From: Verticillium longisporum | Lineage: Eukaryota; Ascomycota; Sordariomycetes; Glomerellales; Plectosphaerellaceae | DNA length: 64,000 nucleotides | Assembly (NCBI GenBank): GCA_019188255.1 | Contig: JAETXT010000006.1 | Coordinates: 248,001-312,000, forward strand | Direction of reading: 5' to 3' | In this document: positions 30,501 to 40,051 of the stretch, one piece after another | How positions within the stretch are numbered: the first letter of the stretch is position 1 | Layout of the letters: every line of letters begins with the position of its first letter | The notes under the pieces: model-generated | Told to the model about the DNA's origin: nothing | Databases searched by the model: none | Seen by the model: only the letters and a program-made list of their open reading frames with translations | Program-made: the position numbers and the translations under genes

Positions 30501-33070
30501 TAGTCCTTGTCTAGCTCCGGTCTTCCATCGTCTTCGTCGTCGTCTGTATCGCTGGTGGACGAGTTCTCTTCTTCCTCGATTTCGTCCTCGGGGTCGTATG
30601 TCATTTGCGTAGACAAGCTGTTGCCGTCCGAGGAAATAAATAGTACCGCCCAACGATCTGCACAAGGGTGACATGAGCCCTGGACGGTTTCCATGCCAAG
30701 AGCGGCACTCAGCTCTCGAAGGGCGAAGCGTAGGCGATAGCCATCGTCTTCGTAGCCATTGAGTCGCTGTTGGGCGGCCGAATCCAGGGCTGACGGCGAG
30801 TAACGTTGAGGGGAACCCGCACCATGATCATCAAAAGCAGTTCCCTGCGAGGTTGTTGCATCGCTGACAACTGAAGAGGCACTGGTACTTAGTACGGATG
30901 TCGTTTCGAAGTTGCTGCGCGAACCACCCATCGATATGGGCTGCGAGATGCCAGACATGCCAGAGATTGACGGGGCACCAGACCTGAGCCCACTGGACTG
31001 GGCTGACATTGGCCTCCGCTCGGGAAACAGAGCGTTGACCAGAGTGACCAGATCTGCAGGGCTGATGACCAGGTAGGGATGCACTTCGACGGTCTCCCTG
31101 AGCGATGTGATGGATCGCGCAGGTAACAGCTTGGCCATCTGCCGCTGCGGCCGTGCCCCTCTGAACCGGCTCAAAATGTTGTTGACATGGTCTTGAACCT
31201 TCGCTGGGACTGACATGGTGCCTTTCTTGTAGCACGTCATGTTCACCACCAGCTCCTGTGCTTTCAGGGCAACCTTCTTCAAGATTGTTTGGCGGCCGTA
31301 TTCTGTGATGTGGTAGTCGGCCATCATACCAAAGCTTTCCGGGTGAATAATGACATGCAGGAGAAAAGAGGAAAAAAGCCACTTCCAAACGAACCAATTT
31401 CTAGTACTGTCGACCAGTTTGCTGTCAATTCGCCGCAGGATCGCATTACCGAGTTCGAGGAGACCCTCAGGTATGCCTGTCGCATCCTCATCGTCCACAA
31501 TGTCAAAGAGCTCATTGACAGCTCGGTCATAAAACTCCTCAGCAGCTATGCTATCCTTGGGGGTCCAATCCGAAAGATTGAAGCGAGTCCCGTGTTGGTC
31601 CTCGGCACGGTCCAGGAGGAAAGCACCGTCTTCCAAGATTTTCATGAGATACCATTCCATATTGGATTTTCCGGCCCAGTCACGCATGGTCGTCCAGACA
31701 TTCATGACAGAAATAAGCATATGCTCGCTTTGAACTTTGTTCGCCCTGGAATCCGTAATCAGCTTGGCCATGGCGGTTGCCCAGATATCAGTTCGTCGCC
31801 GGTCCTCTGCGCTGTCTGGCCCAGCCGAGTTGGCAAAGGAGGTATGTATGAGAGCCGACAGAGGGTCATGCCGTTGAAAGGAGAGTAGGCGCTCGATGGC
31901 GGTGTTCTGCTGCGTTGAATATCGACACGAGGTGCCGGATGCGTGGGTTCGCGGGGCTGGTCGACCATGGAAAGGCAGGACTGACTCGATAGGTTCCAGT
32001 ACCTGATGGAAGCTGGTAAGGGCATTCAGTTCAGCGGTGGTCAAGGTGCAAAGCCTGGTAGCTAGATAATCCGGGTTGGTCCGTATTTGGTTCAGAAAGT
32101 TAAGAAACGTCTCCCTTGCTGAGGCCGGTATTTCGTTGAGAAATGGTGCAACAGCAGCCAAGGGACCAGGAGAGACAGGTGTGCTTGGGGAAGCCTCCAA
32201 ATTATCGGATAAGGTATCCATTTCGGGTTCCAAAAGAGCGTACTGGCGGAGACCATCGCAGCTTTTTCGGACATCGTGAATGGCGTTGAAAAGGGGCCCA
32301 AAGGTTTTCTTGTCGTCCTTGCGGAAACAATCTGCTAGGTTCCTGCGGGCAATCTCACCACACCGAGTCAGTCGAGCAGACAGGGCAGTCGAAATCAAGC
32401 TCCTAAGCAAACGGATCCTAGTGTTGGCGCGCTAGCGCTCCTGGTACTTGGACAATCGAACCAGGTGGGCAAGTTCCTCCAAAGTAGTGCCATCGGAACT
32501 GTCATGTGCCTGGAACGGACTCGAGTACTGAGACAAATCTGGAAGAAGACTCGGAGCAAAAGGAGCAGCGCCGGTGTCAGAAGCAACAGACGGGGGCGTC
32601 TGAGGAGCAGTGGCTTTGACGGGGGATGTGGAAGAGGGCGTCACGGGCTGAGCAATCACTGGCTTCCTGGCGCTGGCTGCCGCGCCATGCTGCTGTGAGA
32701 GAGGCCGCCTTGGTGCGTCGTCATTGCGGCGCAAAGGCAGCGAAACGTTGATGTTTGAGACTGGCGGGGGGCTCGGCGAGCCGCGGCGTCGCATGCGCCG
32801 GGGAAAAGAGGCATGGTCGTCGAGCGAGGGCGTCGGCGACCTCGAGTTCGCGCTCGTGGGGAGCTTCTCGTCGTCGGGAGAGAGGGCTGCAGGAACGAAT
32901 GGCGCAGGTTAGCAGTGGTAAAGGTAGATGGACGGCGCGGAGGGTAGCAGTAGGAAGGGTGTTGATGACATCAGTGGTTGTCCCGCGCACTAGTGTGACC
33001 GCCTGGACATACGAGCTGAGGAAGAATGTATGCGAACGGGCGACGAGAGGGAGCGTTGCATGGAAATCAT
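27542..33070 (-). CDS. Very large conserved-looking protein of unknown function, Sel1-like C-terminus, in-frame TAG
   Basis: Exon 1 33013-33070 (ATG 33070, ATAATGA), intron 32887-33012 (126 nt; GTATGT donor, branch site CTAAC, CTGCAG acceptor), exon 2 27542-32886. The 1,801-codon frame is open except for one TAG at 32432-32434 (codon 171). Sections: Ser/Pro-rich N-terminus (to ~150); helical block starting LVRLSKYQER and IRLLRSLISTALSARLTRCG; long helical body; acidic linker (EDEIEEEENSSTSDTDDDEDD); further helical blocks including FPYKKAYQRLLRMFCVHPNP and LNALYELEQLILASL; and a C-terminal part, EGDTAAQRELALFYLMDPEL and MCIAIHFFQAAEQGGDGPA, resembling Sel1-type repeats. I do not recognise the family beyond that, and no enzyme motif was seen. 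If the TAG is real, translation could restart only at ATG 32221 (codon 242 of the full frame). Confidence 0.75.
32432..32434 (-). other. In-frame TAG inside the large gene
   Basis: The sequence reads ...TAC CAG GAG CGC TAG CGC GCC AAC... with coding-like sequence on both sides in the same frame. The change is one base from CAG (Gln), GAG, AAG or TGG. A 45-nt GTACCA...CTTAG segment (32411-32455) covering it would also splice in frame, but the donor is poor. Confidence 0.85.
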
Positions 33071-36023
33071 TATGCGCCCATGGAGGTGGTGGACCGCAAC
33101 GAAGACGCTGGAGCAGCGACTAAAGGCAACGGAATGAGGTGTTCAGGCGGATCGTCCCAGGCCACGACTTTCAGTGTCTCGTCAGAGCGGCAGACTCTGG
33201 GCAGGACGGAGTATTTGGGCAACAGCGTCAGTTGGTGGGACGATCTTGTGCGGGCGACGTCGCGATCGTGTGATCAGGGTTGAGGCGGGGGAGGGCCAGC
33301 GAGTCGGATGGCGGGGGAGGAGAAAGGGGAGAGGGAGGTAAGGAAGGAGAGGGTTGGCGACGGTCAGCTGGCGACACACTGAAGACGAGTCATCGGAGGG
33401 CACGGTGAACGAGGTAAATGGTGTTTTCAAATGTGGAAAGACGAAGGGGGGGGCAGATGAGGACCTGGAAGCTGGAAACTGGAAGCTGGAGAGGGACGTG
33501 GATGTTCATGATCCACCTTGACCCGAGATGGGATGGCTGGCAGCAGGGACAACAGGGGCAGGACCAGGTCCGTCAGGTCCATCGCGGCTGTCATCGCCGC
33601 CGCCATGGCTCAACAGCGTCACAGGCCAGTGCGTCCCGAACCAGGTCAGGCTGGCCTTGGACTGTTGGTCATCCGTCCTGGCAGGCGCAATGGCAGGCTA
33701 TTGGTCCCTCGTGCCTCGCCAGCCAGCAGCAAGCAGCAAGCACCCACCAAGTATCAAGCTGGGTAGCTACCTACCTAGGTAGGCAGGTAGCAGCAGCCGG
33801 CTTCTAGGTTAGAACCTGCAGTGGCTAGAGACGTGGACAGCAGGGGGGTTGCGGTGGGAAGGAAGCACTGGCATTGGGCATTGGGCAGAACCTGCCCTGA
33901 ACAGGGGTGTGTCGTGGGCGCTAACCTCCATCCTCGCGACCCTGTGCTGGCACTGGCATCGGGCGGGAACGCCCCCTTGCCTGCCCCTCCCGTCCATTCC
34001 ACTCAACGGCCGAACACCCTCCCCAACATGGACAGAGGGAGTTCCTGTCATCCAACGGCCTGCTCATCACCGACCGATCCTACGGACGGATCTCAGGTCG
34101 CGTCGCCCATTATCTTCGGTGCCCTCGCTGTCTTCCCAACTTCCATCTGTCGTGTCTCGTCTGTGGCAAAGACATGTAGCTACTCGAGGACGCCAACGGC
34201 GACACATTCAGCTGACTTGATGCACTCTAGACACCTTCACACGTCAGCCTATCGATCTGTACAGCACGCGCCTCTTGCCACTTGGTTTGGTGTGCTGGTG
34301 GTTCCGGTGCTCACTACGACAACTCGGTGGTCGGTCACAATCTGTCAACGTCTCATCTGTGCTTTTCCCAGACAAACACGACGAGATGCAGCGACAGCAC
34401 ACAGCCGACTCGCTTCGCCGTTCCCTCGACCCGCCCAGCGACTCGTTCCTCCTGCCAACCCCGTCTTGGAAATAGGAGCACCTGGTGTCTTGTTTCTGCT
34501 TCTGCCTCCCTGAGCTGGCACTGCATGGCATGGCATGACAGTCTCCGTCGTCTGCCCCTCAACCTCTGCCCTGCGACCACTGACCTCCATCTGTCCCGTT
34601 CCGACCGCACCCCTCGACTACTCAGCCAATCTGCGTCGTCCACGAGGCTGGCCACCATGCCAACACACCCTTCAACTCTCCGCGACCCAGCCCACCCATC
34701 CCTGCCGCCCAACCAGCATCAACCTGCCTGCGCCATCAGACGGGACCCGCCAATAAAGCTGGGCTTCATGCTTCCAAGTGTGTCTCTCCTCGACGTTCTT
34801 CCTCGGACAGGCCATGTCCCGCAGCACTCTTTGGTCTGCGGCAGGCCGACTTTTTGATTGAGGCATGGCTCAGCCAGCACACAATGTCATTCACGACGCT
34901 TGGTTATCCTCGTCCGTCACCCTCGACCACCCTTTCACCTGGCTCACCCGCTCCATTTTCGTCCCATCCAGCCGTGAGGGAATCTTCGTGATCTACAAAC
35001 CTTCCAATCTTCCAGCGAATCGTGCTATGCACGTCAGACTGGCGGACCGCTAACCCATGCTCGTCCCTAACATACCCTCCTGCCCATCTCCTTATCGAAT
35101 GGCCAACGGGGAACTGATGGGTCACATGCTGTTCCTGTGTTGAGTCTTGAACCCAGCACTCTTTGTTACTGGCATCGCCTGAATTGGATTACTCGCCCAA
35201 CGGGACGTTGATTACTTGAGAGCAGCTCCGGGTGGCATGATATTGACAGGCGCGGGCTGGCTTCACAGACTTTATCCTGCTTTGTATGCTTGAACAGCGA
35301 TCTTCATGTCGCGCATGTTTTCCATCAAAGGCGCCTAGGATGACTGCGCTCCTACCAAGACATACCGCCAGACACCATCAACGCGCCTCGTGTATCATCT
35401 GACCCATTGTACTACCGCGCACCTTGCACGAACGCAGAGCATCGGTTGTGGTAGCATGGTTCGATGCCTGTACCATGTCTGTAAGATCTCGGGATGGGGC
35501 TGCATGTCTGTTACCCAGTACGCCCTGCCTGAAGATCTCAACAAGGCATGAGCTTGCTTCGTAGCGGCCGCTAGAAGGATGCAGTTGTGACAGCCATTAT
35601 CCCGACAGTTGTCAGGAGTGATGACAAGCGTTAGGGTAACAGTCCTCAGCCAGGTATAGTCGTGCTTTGTCACTAGGCGCTCATTTGATATCGTATTTAC
35701 ATTTACCAGAGCTAGTGCTCTGCAAACGCAATTTTAATCCAGCGATGGTCCTGTCATCGCGCGTGTTCATCTCATCTCTCGAGAAGACGTGGATCGCTGC
35801 TCAACTTTGCGTGCTCACAAGATAGCTGGCTCTGTTCCTATGAGGCTTTACAGTGCTGATGAAATGCTGGTTGACACTCTGCCCCGCTTCGTCGTCAGTG
35901 AGCTGGTTTGTGAGCACATAATCGCGTGCCAGCTACCTCTTTGGCCTGTTTCTTAAACCTCGAGCACATTCCGCATGATCATTCAAAAGAGCTATCCTCT
36001 CTCTGTGCAGCCAGGGACTGGAT
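33071..36023. other. Intergenic 2.95 kb between divergent genes
   Basis: No supported gene. It contains the promoters of the large gene and of the PLP enzyme, pyrimidine-rich stretches at 34.4-34.8 kb, and a near-palindrome built on CCTAGG at 33766-33791. The frames of about 190-230 codons here are Ser/Pro/Cys-rich without domains and look fortuitous. Confidence 0.5.
33766..33791. repeat. TACCTAGGTA-type near-palindrome
   Basis: An imperfect inverted repeat with GCTACC and GGTAGC ends around a central ACCTAGGT. A similar TACCTAGGTACCTAG lies at 48054-48068. Both are intergenic. Confidence 0.6.
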
Positions 36024-37425
36024 ATGAAAACAATGTTATCAACTCGGGCCGCCACAACGTTGGCGCAACTGGACATCCCCTGGCGATTTACCCCAGCCGC
36101 CAGGGATCTGTTCGATGCTGAATCCAATCCCGAAGGCATCATCTCTCTTGCAAAGGCTGAGAACCCCTTGATGTACGATGATCTCGCCGAGTTTTCTTCA
36201 AAGGTAAGTTTTCTACCAAAGGTGAGTTTTTACCGACCCTAACATCGTTTAGGTAGAATTTCCGCCTGCTTCCTTCACATATGGCTACAGCAGCTTTGGC
36301 GGACCCCGCCTCGCTGCTGCTCTTGCAACACATGTCAACGAGACATTCAAGCCATTCTCCTCAATCTTTCCTTCGGATATACAGATAGTCAATGGTGCTA
36401 CTTCTCTCCATTCCATACTCGCCTTTTCCCTAGCCGAGCAGGGCGATGCCATCCTTGCTCCACGCCCTGTGTATGGTCGTTTCGAACTAGACTTGGGCAA
36501 CGCCATGGGCGTCAAAGTGGTCTATGCCGACTCCGCCTCTGTGGAAGCGCTTGAGCCTTCTGTCGTTGTTCATTGTGAAGAGGCCTTGCAAAAGGCCAAG
36601 GTTGGCGGTATCAACGTGAAGGCGGTGCTGGTTGTGAACCCTAGTAACCCCCTGGGTCGTTGCTACCCCCGCGAGACGTTGGTGGGATTGCTCGAGCTCT
36701 GTCAGAGGCACCAGCTCCATCTCATCAGCGATGAAGTATACGGTCTCTCAGTCTTTGGCCCCGGAACGGACTCAAGCCGTGGCTTGCACCCCTTCACATC
36801 GGTGCTGTCTATCGACCTTACCGATCTTATCGACCCGAACCTGGTTCACGTCGAGTACGGCACGAGCAAGGACTTTGCAGCCGCGGGACTGCGTCTGGGG
36901 GCGCTCATCACCAAGAATCGCGAGCTGCAGCGCTCCGTCCAGGCTGTCGGCCGGTTTCATGAACCCTCGGGCATGTCCGTCGCCATCGGCACGGCTATGT
37001 TTGAGGATCGAGAGTGGTGTCGCGCCTTCATACTGAATGCCCGAGCACGCATTGGCGACGCATACAAGTTTGTCACGAGCAGGTTGAGTGAGATTGGAAT
37101 ATCGTATCTCGAGGCCAATGCTGGGTACTTTGTCCTGATCGATCTGGCGCCCTGGCTGCCACCCAAAGGTCAAGTATATGATACTACGCAGAAGAGAGAG
37201 TTTGCGCTGGCTGAGAAGCTGGTCGCTGGTGGGGTTTTCTTGCATCCGGGGGAGGAGCATGCTCTCGAGGCTGGGAAGTTTCGTCTCGTTTACACGCAGC
37301 AGAGGCCGGTCATCACCGAAGGCTTAAAGAGGTATTTTGATCTTTCTTCAGCGTGTTTCTATGATCAAGACTGACAGACTGACAGGCTCGACGCTGTTCT
37401 GAAGAGCGTGGATTGGTCCGTGTAG
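36024..37425 (+). CDS. ACC-synthase-like PLP-dependent aminotransferase (class I/II)
   Basis: Three exons: 36024-36203, 36253-37331 and 37386-37425 (introns 49 and 54 nt), 432 residues. Fold-type I PLP enzyme features in order: PEGIISLAKAENPL near the N-terminus, FTYGYSSFGGPRLAAALA, NGATSLHSIL (cofactor phosphate region), VLVVNPSNPLGRCYP (the conserved NPxNPxG), LISDEVYGLSVF (Asp and Tyr contacting PLP), YGTSKDFAAAGLRLGAL with the Schiff-base Lys in SKD, and the C-terminal FRLVYTQQ with the carboxylate-binding Arg. The SKDF...GLRLG motif and overall length match 1-aminocyclopropane-1-carboxylate synthase-like fungal aminotransferases. Whether it makes ACC or transaminates another amino acid cannot be told. 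Donor 1 is duplicated 18 nt downstream. Confidence 0.88.
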
Positions 37426-38107
37426 CTTGGGAAAGGGGCCCATGGCTACCTTACGATAGCTGCCTGTTAGTATGCATGGGGTCCTTGCGAGGTTTGGTTC
37501 ACGCTATACTGTGCCTATTCCCTCCCAGGCTCAAGACTGTTGTATGATGTTAGGGCAAATGTCAGGCAGCTTGAATTCTTCCGTGATGATAACGTCGGTT
37601 GAGGTGCTCGCGGAAGTGATCAACGGCTGGTCACGCTCGGGTACCTTACTCAGGAGAGCATGCCAGGAACAGACATGTCACACGTGATCCAGCTCAGTGC
37701 CTCCAATACAGGGAACATGAGTTTCAGCAGGCGCAAGCGCCCATCGACCTTCCTAAAGTAAAACTAAAAATCACAGGCTATGGAGGCCACCCACAAGAGC
37801 GGAACTGACCAATGCTTCAGTGCAGCAGATGCAGATAATCAACAATCAACCTTCAACCGTAACGCCCGAGTCCCAACCATAGGAAGACATAGAAAGCACA
37901 CCCGGTGCCAGAACGCCAGCCAGAGAAAAACAAACAGTAGACGGACGGACCACCGCTCTGCTTTGTTTTCTTTTGTTTTTGCCAACCCCTCCTCCATTTG
38001 CCCCAAATCTCCCAGTTCATGGATATCATATCTACAGCGTACGCCGAAGTAGGGGAGAGACAGGAAACCGAAACCCAAACCAGGCACCGAGGCGCGCGTG
38101 CAAGCTT
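37426..38107. other. Convergent intergenic region
   Basis: 3' ends of the PLP enzyme (+) and HapX (-). No gene supported; probably UTRs. Confidence 0.5.
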
Positions 38108-40051
38108 TTACAAGCCCCTGCCGAAGCGAATGTCAAAGTCCTTGAGTACGCTCATGATGCTCGCGGCCTCGACCTCGATCGGCAGCCGCGACGCCGTCGG
38201 TTCGGGCAGCGTCTCGCCGATGCGCGGCGCGGCACGCAGCTTGGGCAGCCACGAGCTAATGTCGTCGGTGGCCTTGTCGAAGTTGCGGTGGCTCGAGAGG
38301 GTCTGGTACGCCTCGGCGCAGCTGAGGCTGAGGCCGAGGCCTGCCTTGGGGGCGGAGGGCTTGGGGAGCTGCGGGGTGGTGGTGCCGGTCTTGCAGCAGC
38401 CGCCGTCACGGCCGGCGCCGCCGCAGCAGCCGCCACCGCCGCCGGAGCTCTGGCCCTTCTTGTTGATGTTGGCCGAGAGGGCGCGGCAGAAGAGGCCCGA
38501 GATGGGATCGGCAATGCACTGGGCGCAGGTGCCGGGACCGCTGGGGCCGCAGCCGCGTGTGGGAGCCGGCGCGGCAACGGGGGCGGCGGCAGGGCGGGGG
38601 CGAGGGCGGAGCTTGACGGCGCCGTCCGAGTTGATCTCCATTGGGATAGGGGGCACGACGTCGTTGTCTGAGGGTGGCGGCGTCTGAGTCTGCTGGAAAA
38701 AGGGGGCAGGGGCCGTGTAGGAAGTAGGGGCGGCGTTGAGGGCTGTGTCAGCGCAGATGCAGTAATCGCCGTCTTTGCAGAAGCCGCAGGGATCCTTGAC
38801 GAGGTTTGAGGACATTTGCTGCTGCTGCTGCTGCATCTGAGGCTGCTTCTTGAAGAAGGACGTAAAGTCGATTTCGGTGGCCATGTCACCGGCGTTGGAG
38901 TCGGAACGCTGACGCTTGTCGGCGGGGGCAAAGGTTGGCGAAGGAGGTGTTCGCTTGAGATCTGAGGAGCCTGAATTCATGGCATCGTCCAGAGAGTCGG
39001 CTGACTCAACTGTCCTCAGAATATCTTCAGCACAGGCGCAGCGACCTTCGGGGCCGCAGGAACCGCAAGTCAGATCGACTCCCGTGGTGTCCATAGGGGA
39101 GGGGTCCTCTGGCGTGGGCATCTGCGATGCCATGGATGTCTGGTGGATGGGTGACAGTTGGTTTTCACTGCTGTGCGAACCGCGCTGGTTGGGCAGCTGG
39201 AACTGCCCCAGAGCAGCCTGACGCTCCCACCTCCTCTTTTGGCCATCAAGCGCCGTCTCGGCCTTGACCCGGTCCTGCCTCTCACGCTCGAGCATGGTCT
39301 CGAGCACATCGCAGCGAGACTTGTAGGACTGCACCTCCATCTCCAGCTCATGAATACGCTCCTTGGAATCGGCCTCCTTCTTGTCGTGGGCCTCCTTGAG
39401 CTCGTCCAGTTGCTCCTCGAGCTCGCCGACGCGGGCGGCCCGGCGCTCGCGGAATGCTCTCTGTGCAGCTCGGTTCTGCGCCTTGCGCTTTGTGGGCGGT
39501 GTGTCCGTGGCAGGCTTGCGGCCGGGCTTGGGCCGAGGGGGGATGACCCATTCTTTCGAGGTCATGGAGCCTGCCATCTTGGGCATCTCCGACTGGGGGC
39601 CGATGACGGATGACATGGACATCTTGGTGAGGTCGGGATGATGGGATGCTGGGGGCGGCGGGGTGGGCGGCAGGTAGGGAAAGTAGCCTGCACCCGGTCG
39701 AATGGGTGGCAATAGATGGGTTGGCGGCGGTAGAGAGAAGTGGAATGCCGACGATGAGGAGGCGGCTCCTGGTGTGGACGAGGAAGAGGCTGTGGTGGAA
39801 GGCGATGAGTATGTGGATGCGGGACTCGAAGAAGCCGAGCTTGAGCCGTGCTGGGATCTCGGCGTTGTCGTTGAATTCAAAAGGCGTCGCGCATCGTCGT
39901 GATGCGGCTGCTGATAGAAATGTGCGAATGAGTAGGCTCGAACGTGGCTGCCTGGATTGCCGATGGGAGACGAAGTGGTCGAGGTTGATGCCAGAGACGA
40001 GGTCGAGGGCAAGGTCGAAGAGGGGAGAATGGATGACGGTGCGAAAGCCAT
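38108..40051 (-). CDS. hapX: HapX bZIP iron-homeostasis regulator
   Basis: A transcription factor that works with the CCAAT-binding complex to repress iron-using pathways in iron starvation and activate iron storage in excess. Intronless, ATG 40051, 647 residues. Order: a Ser/Thr/Pro-rich N-terminal extension of about 165 residues; the CBC-interaction segment KEWVIPPRPKPGRKP (167-180); bZIP basic region NRAAQRAFRERRAAR (193-207) running into a coiled coil (to about 275); then four cysteine-rich regions, CGSCGPEGRCACA (329-341), CGFCKDGDYCICA (422-434), CGPSGPGTCAQC (501-512) and CCGGAGRDGGCC (542-553), thought to sense iron or Fe-S status; and a conserved C-terminal block (HRNFDKATDDISSWLPKL). 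Met144 or Met146 could be alternative starts. A poly-Gln run follows the QPQM at about 407. Confidence 0.93.
   Translation of the reverse strand: MAFAPSSILPSSTLPSTSSLASTSTTSSPIGNPGSHVRAYSFAHFYQQPHHDDARRLLNSTTTPRSQHGSSSASSSPASTYSSPSTTASSSSTPGAASSSSAFHFSLPPPTHLLPPIRPGAGYFPYLPPTPPPPASHHPDLTKMSMSSVIGPQSEMPKMAGSMTSKEWVIPPRPKPGRKPATDTPPTKRKAQNRAAQRAFRERRAARVGELEEQLDELKEAHDKKEADSKERIHELEMEVQSYKSRCDVLETMLERERQDRVKAETALDGQKRRWERQAALGQFQLPNQRGSHSSENQLSPIHQTSMASQMPTPEDPSPMDTTGVDLTCGSCGPEGRCACAEDILRTVESADSLDDAMNSGSSDLKRTPPSPTFAPADKRQRSDSNAGDMATEIDFTSFFKKQPQMQQQQQQMSSNLVKDPCGFCKDGDYCICADTALNAAPTSYTAPAPFFQQTQTPPPSDNDVVPPIPMEINSDGAVKLRPRPRPAAAPVAAPAPTRGCGPSGPGTCAQCIADPISGLFCRALSANINKKGQSSGGGGGCCGGAGRDGGCCKTGTTTPQLPKPSAPKAGLGLSLSCAEAYQTLSSHRNFDKATDDISSWLPKLRAAPRIGETLPEPTASRLPIEVEAASIMSVLKDFDIRFGRGL

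Noticed and set aside
33821..34513. 230-codon plus-strand frame
   Set aside because: Ser/Cys/Pro-rich, overlapped by several equally long frames on both strands, no domain.
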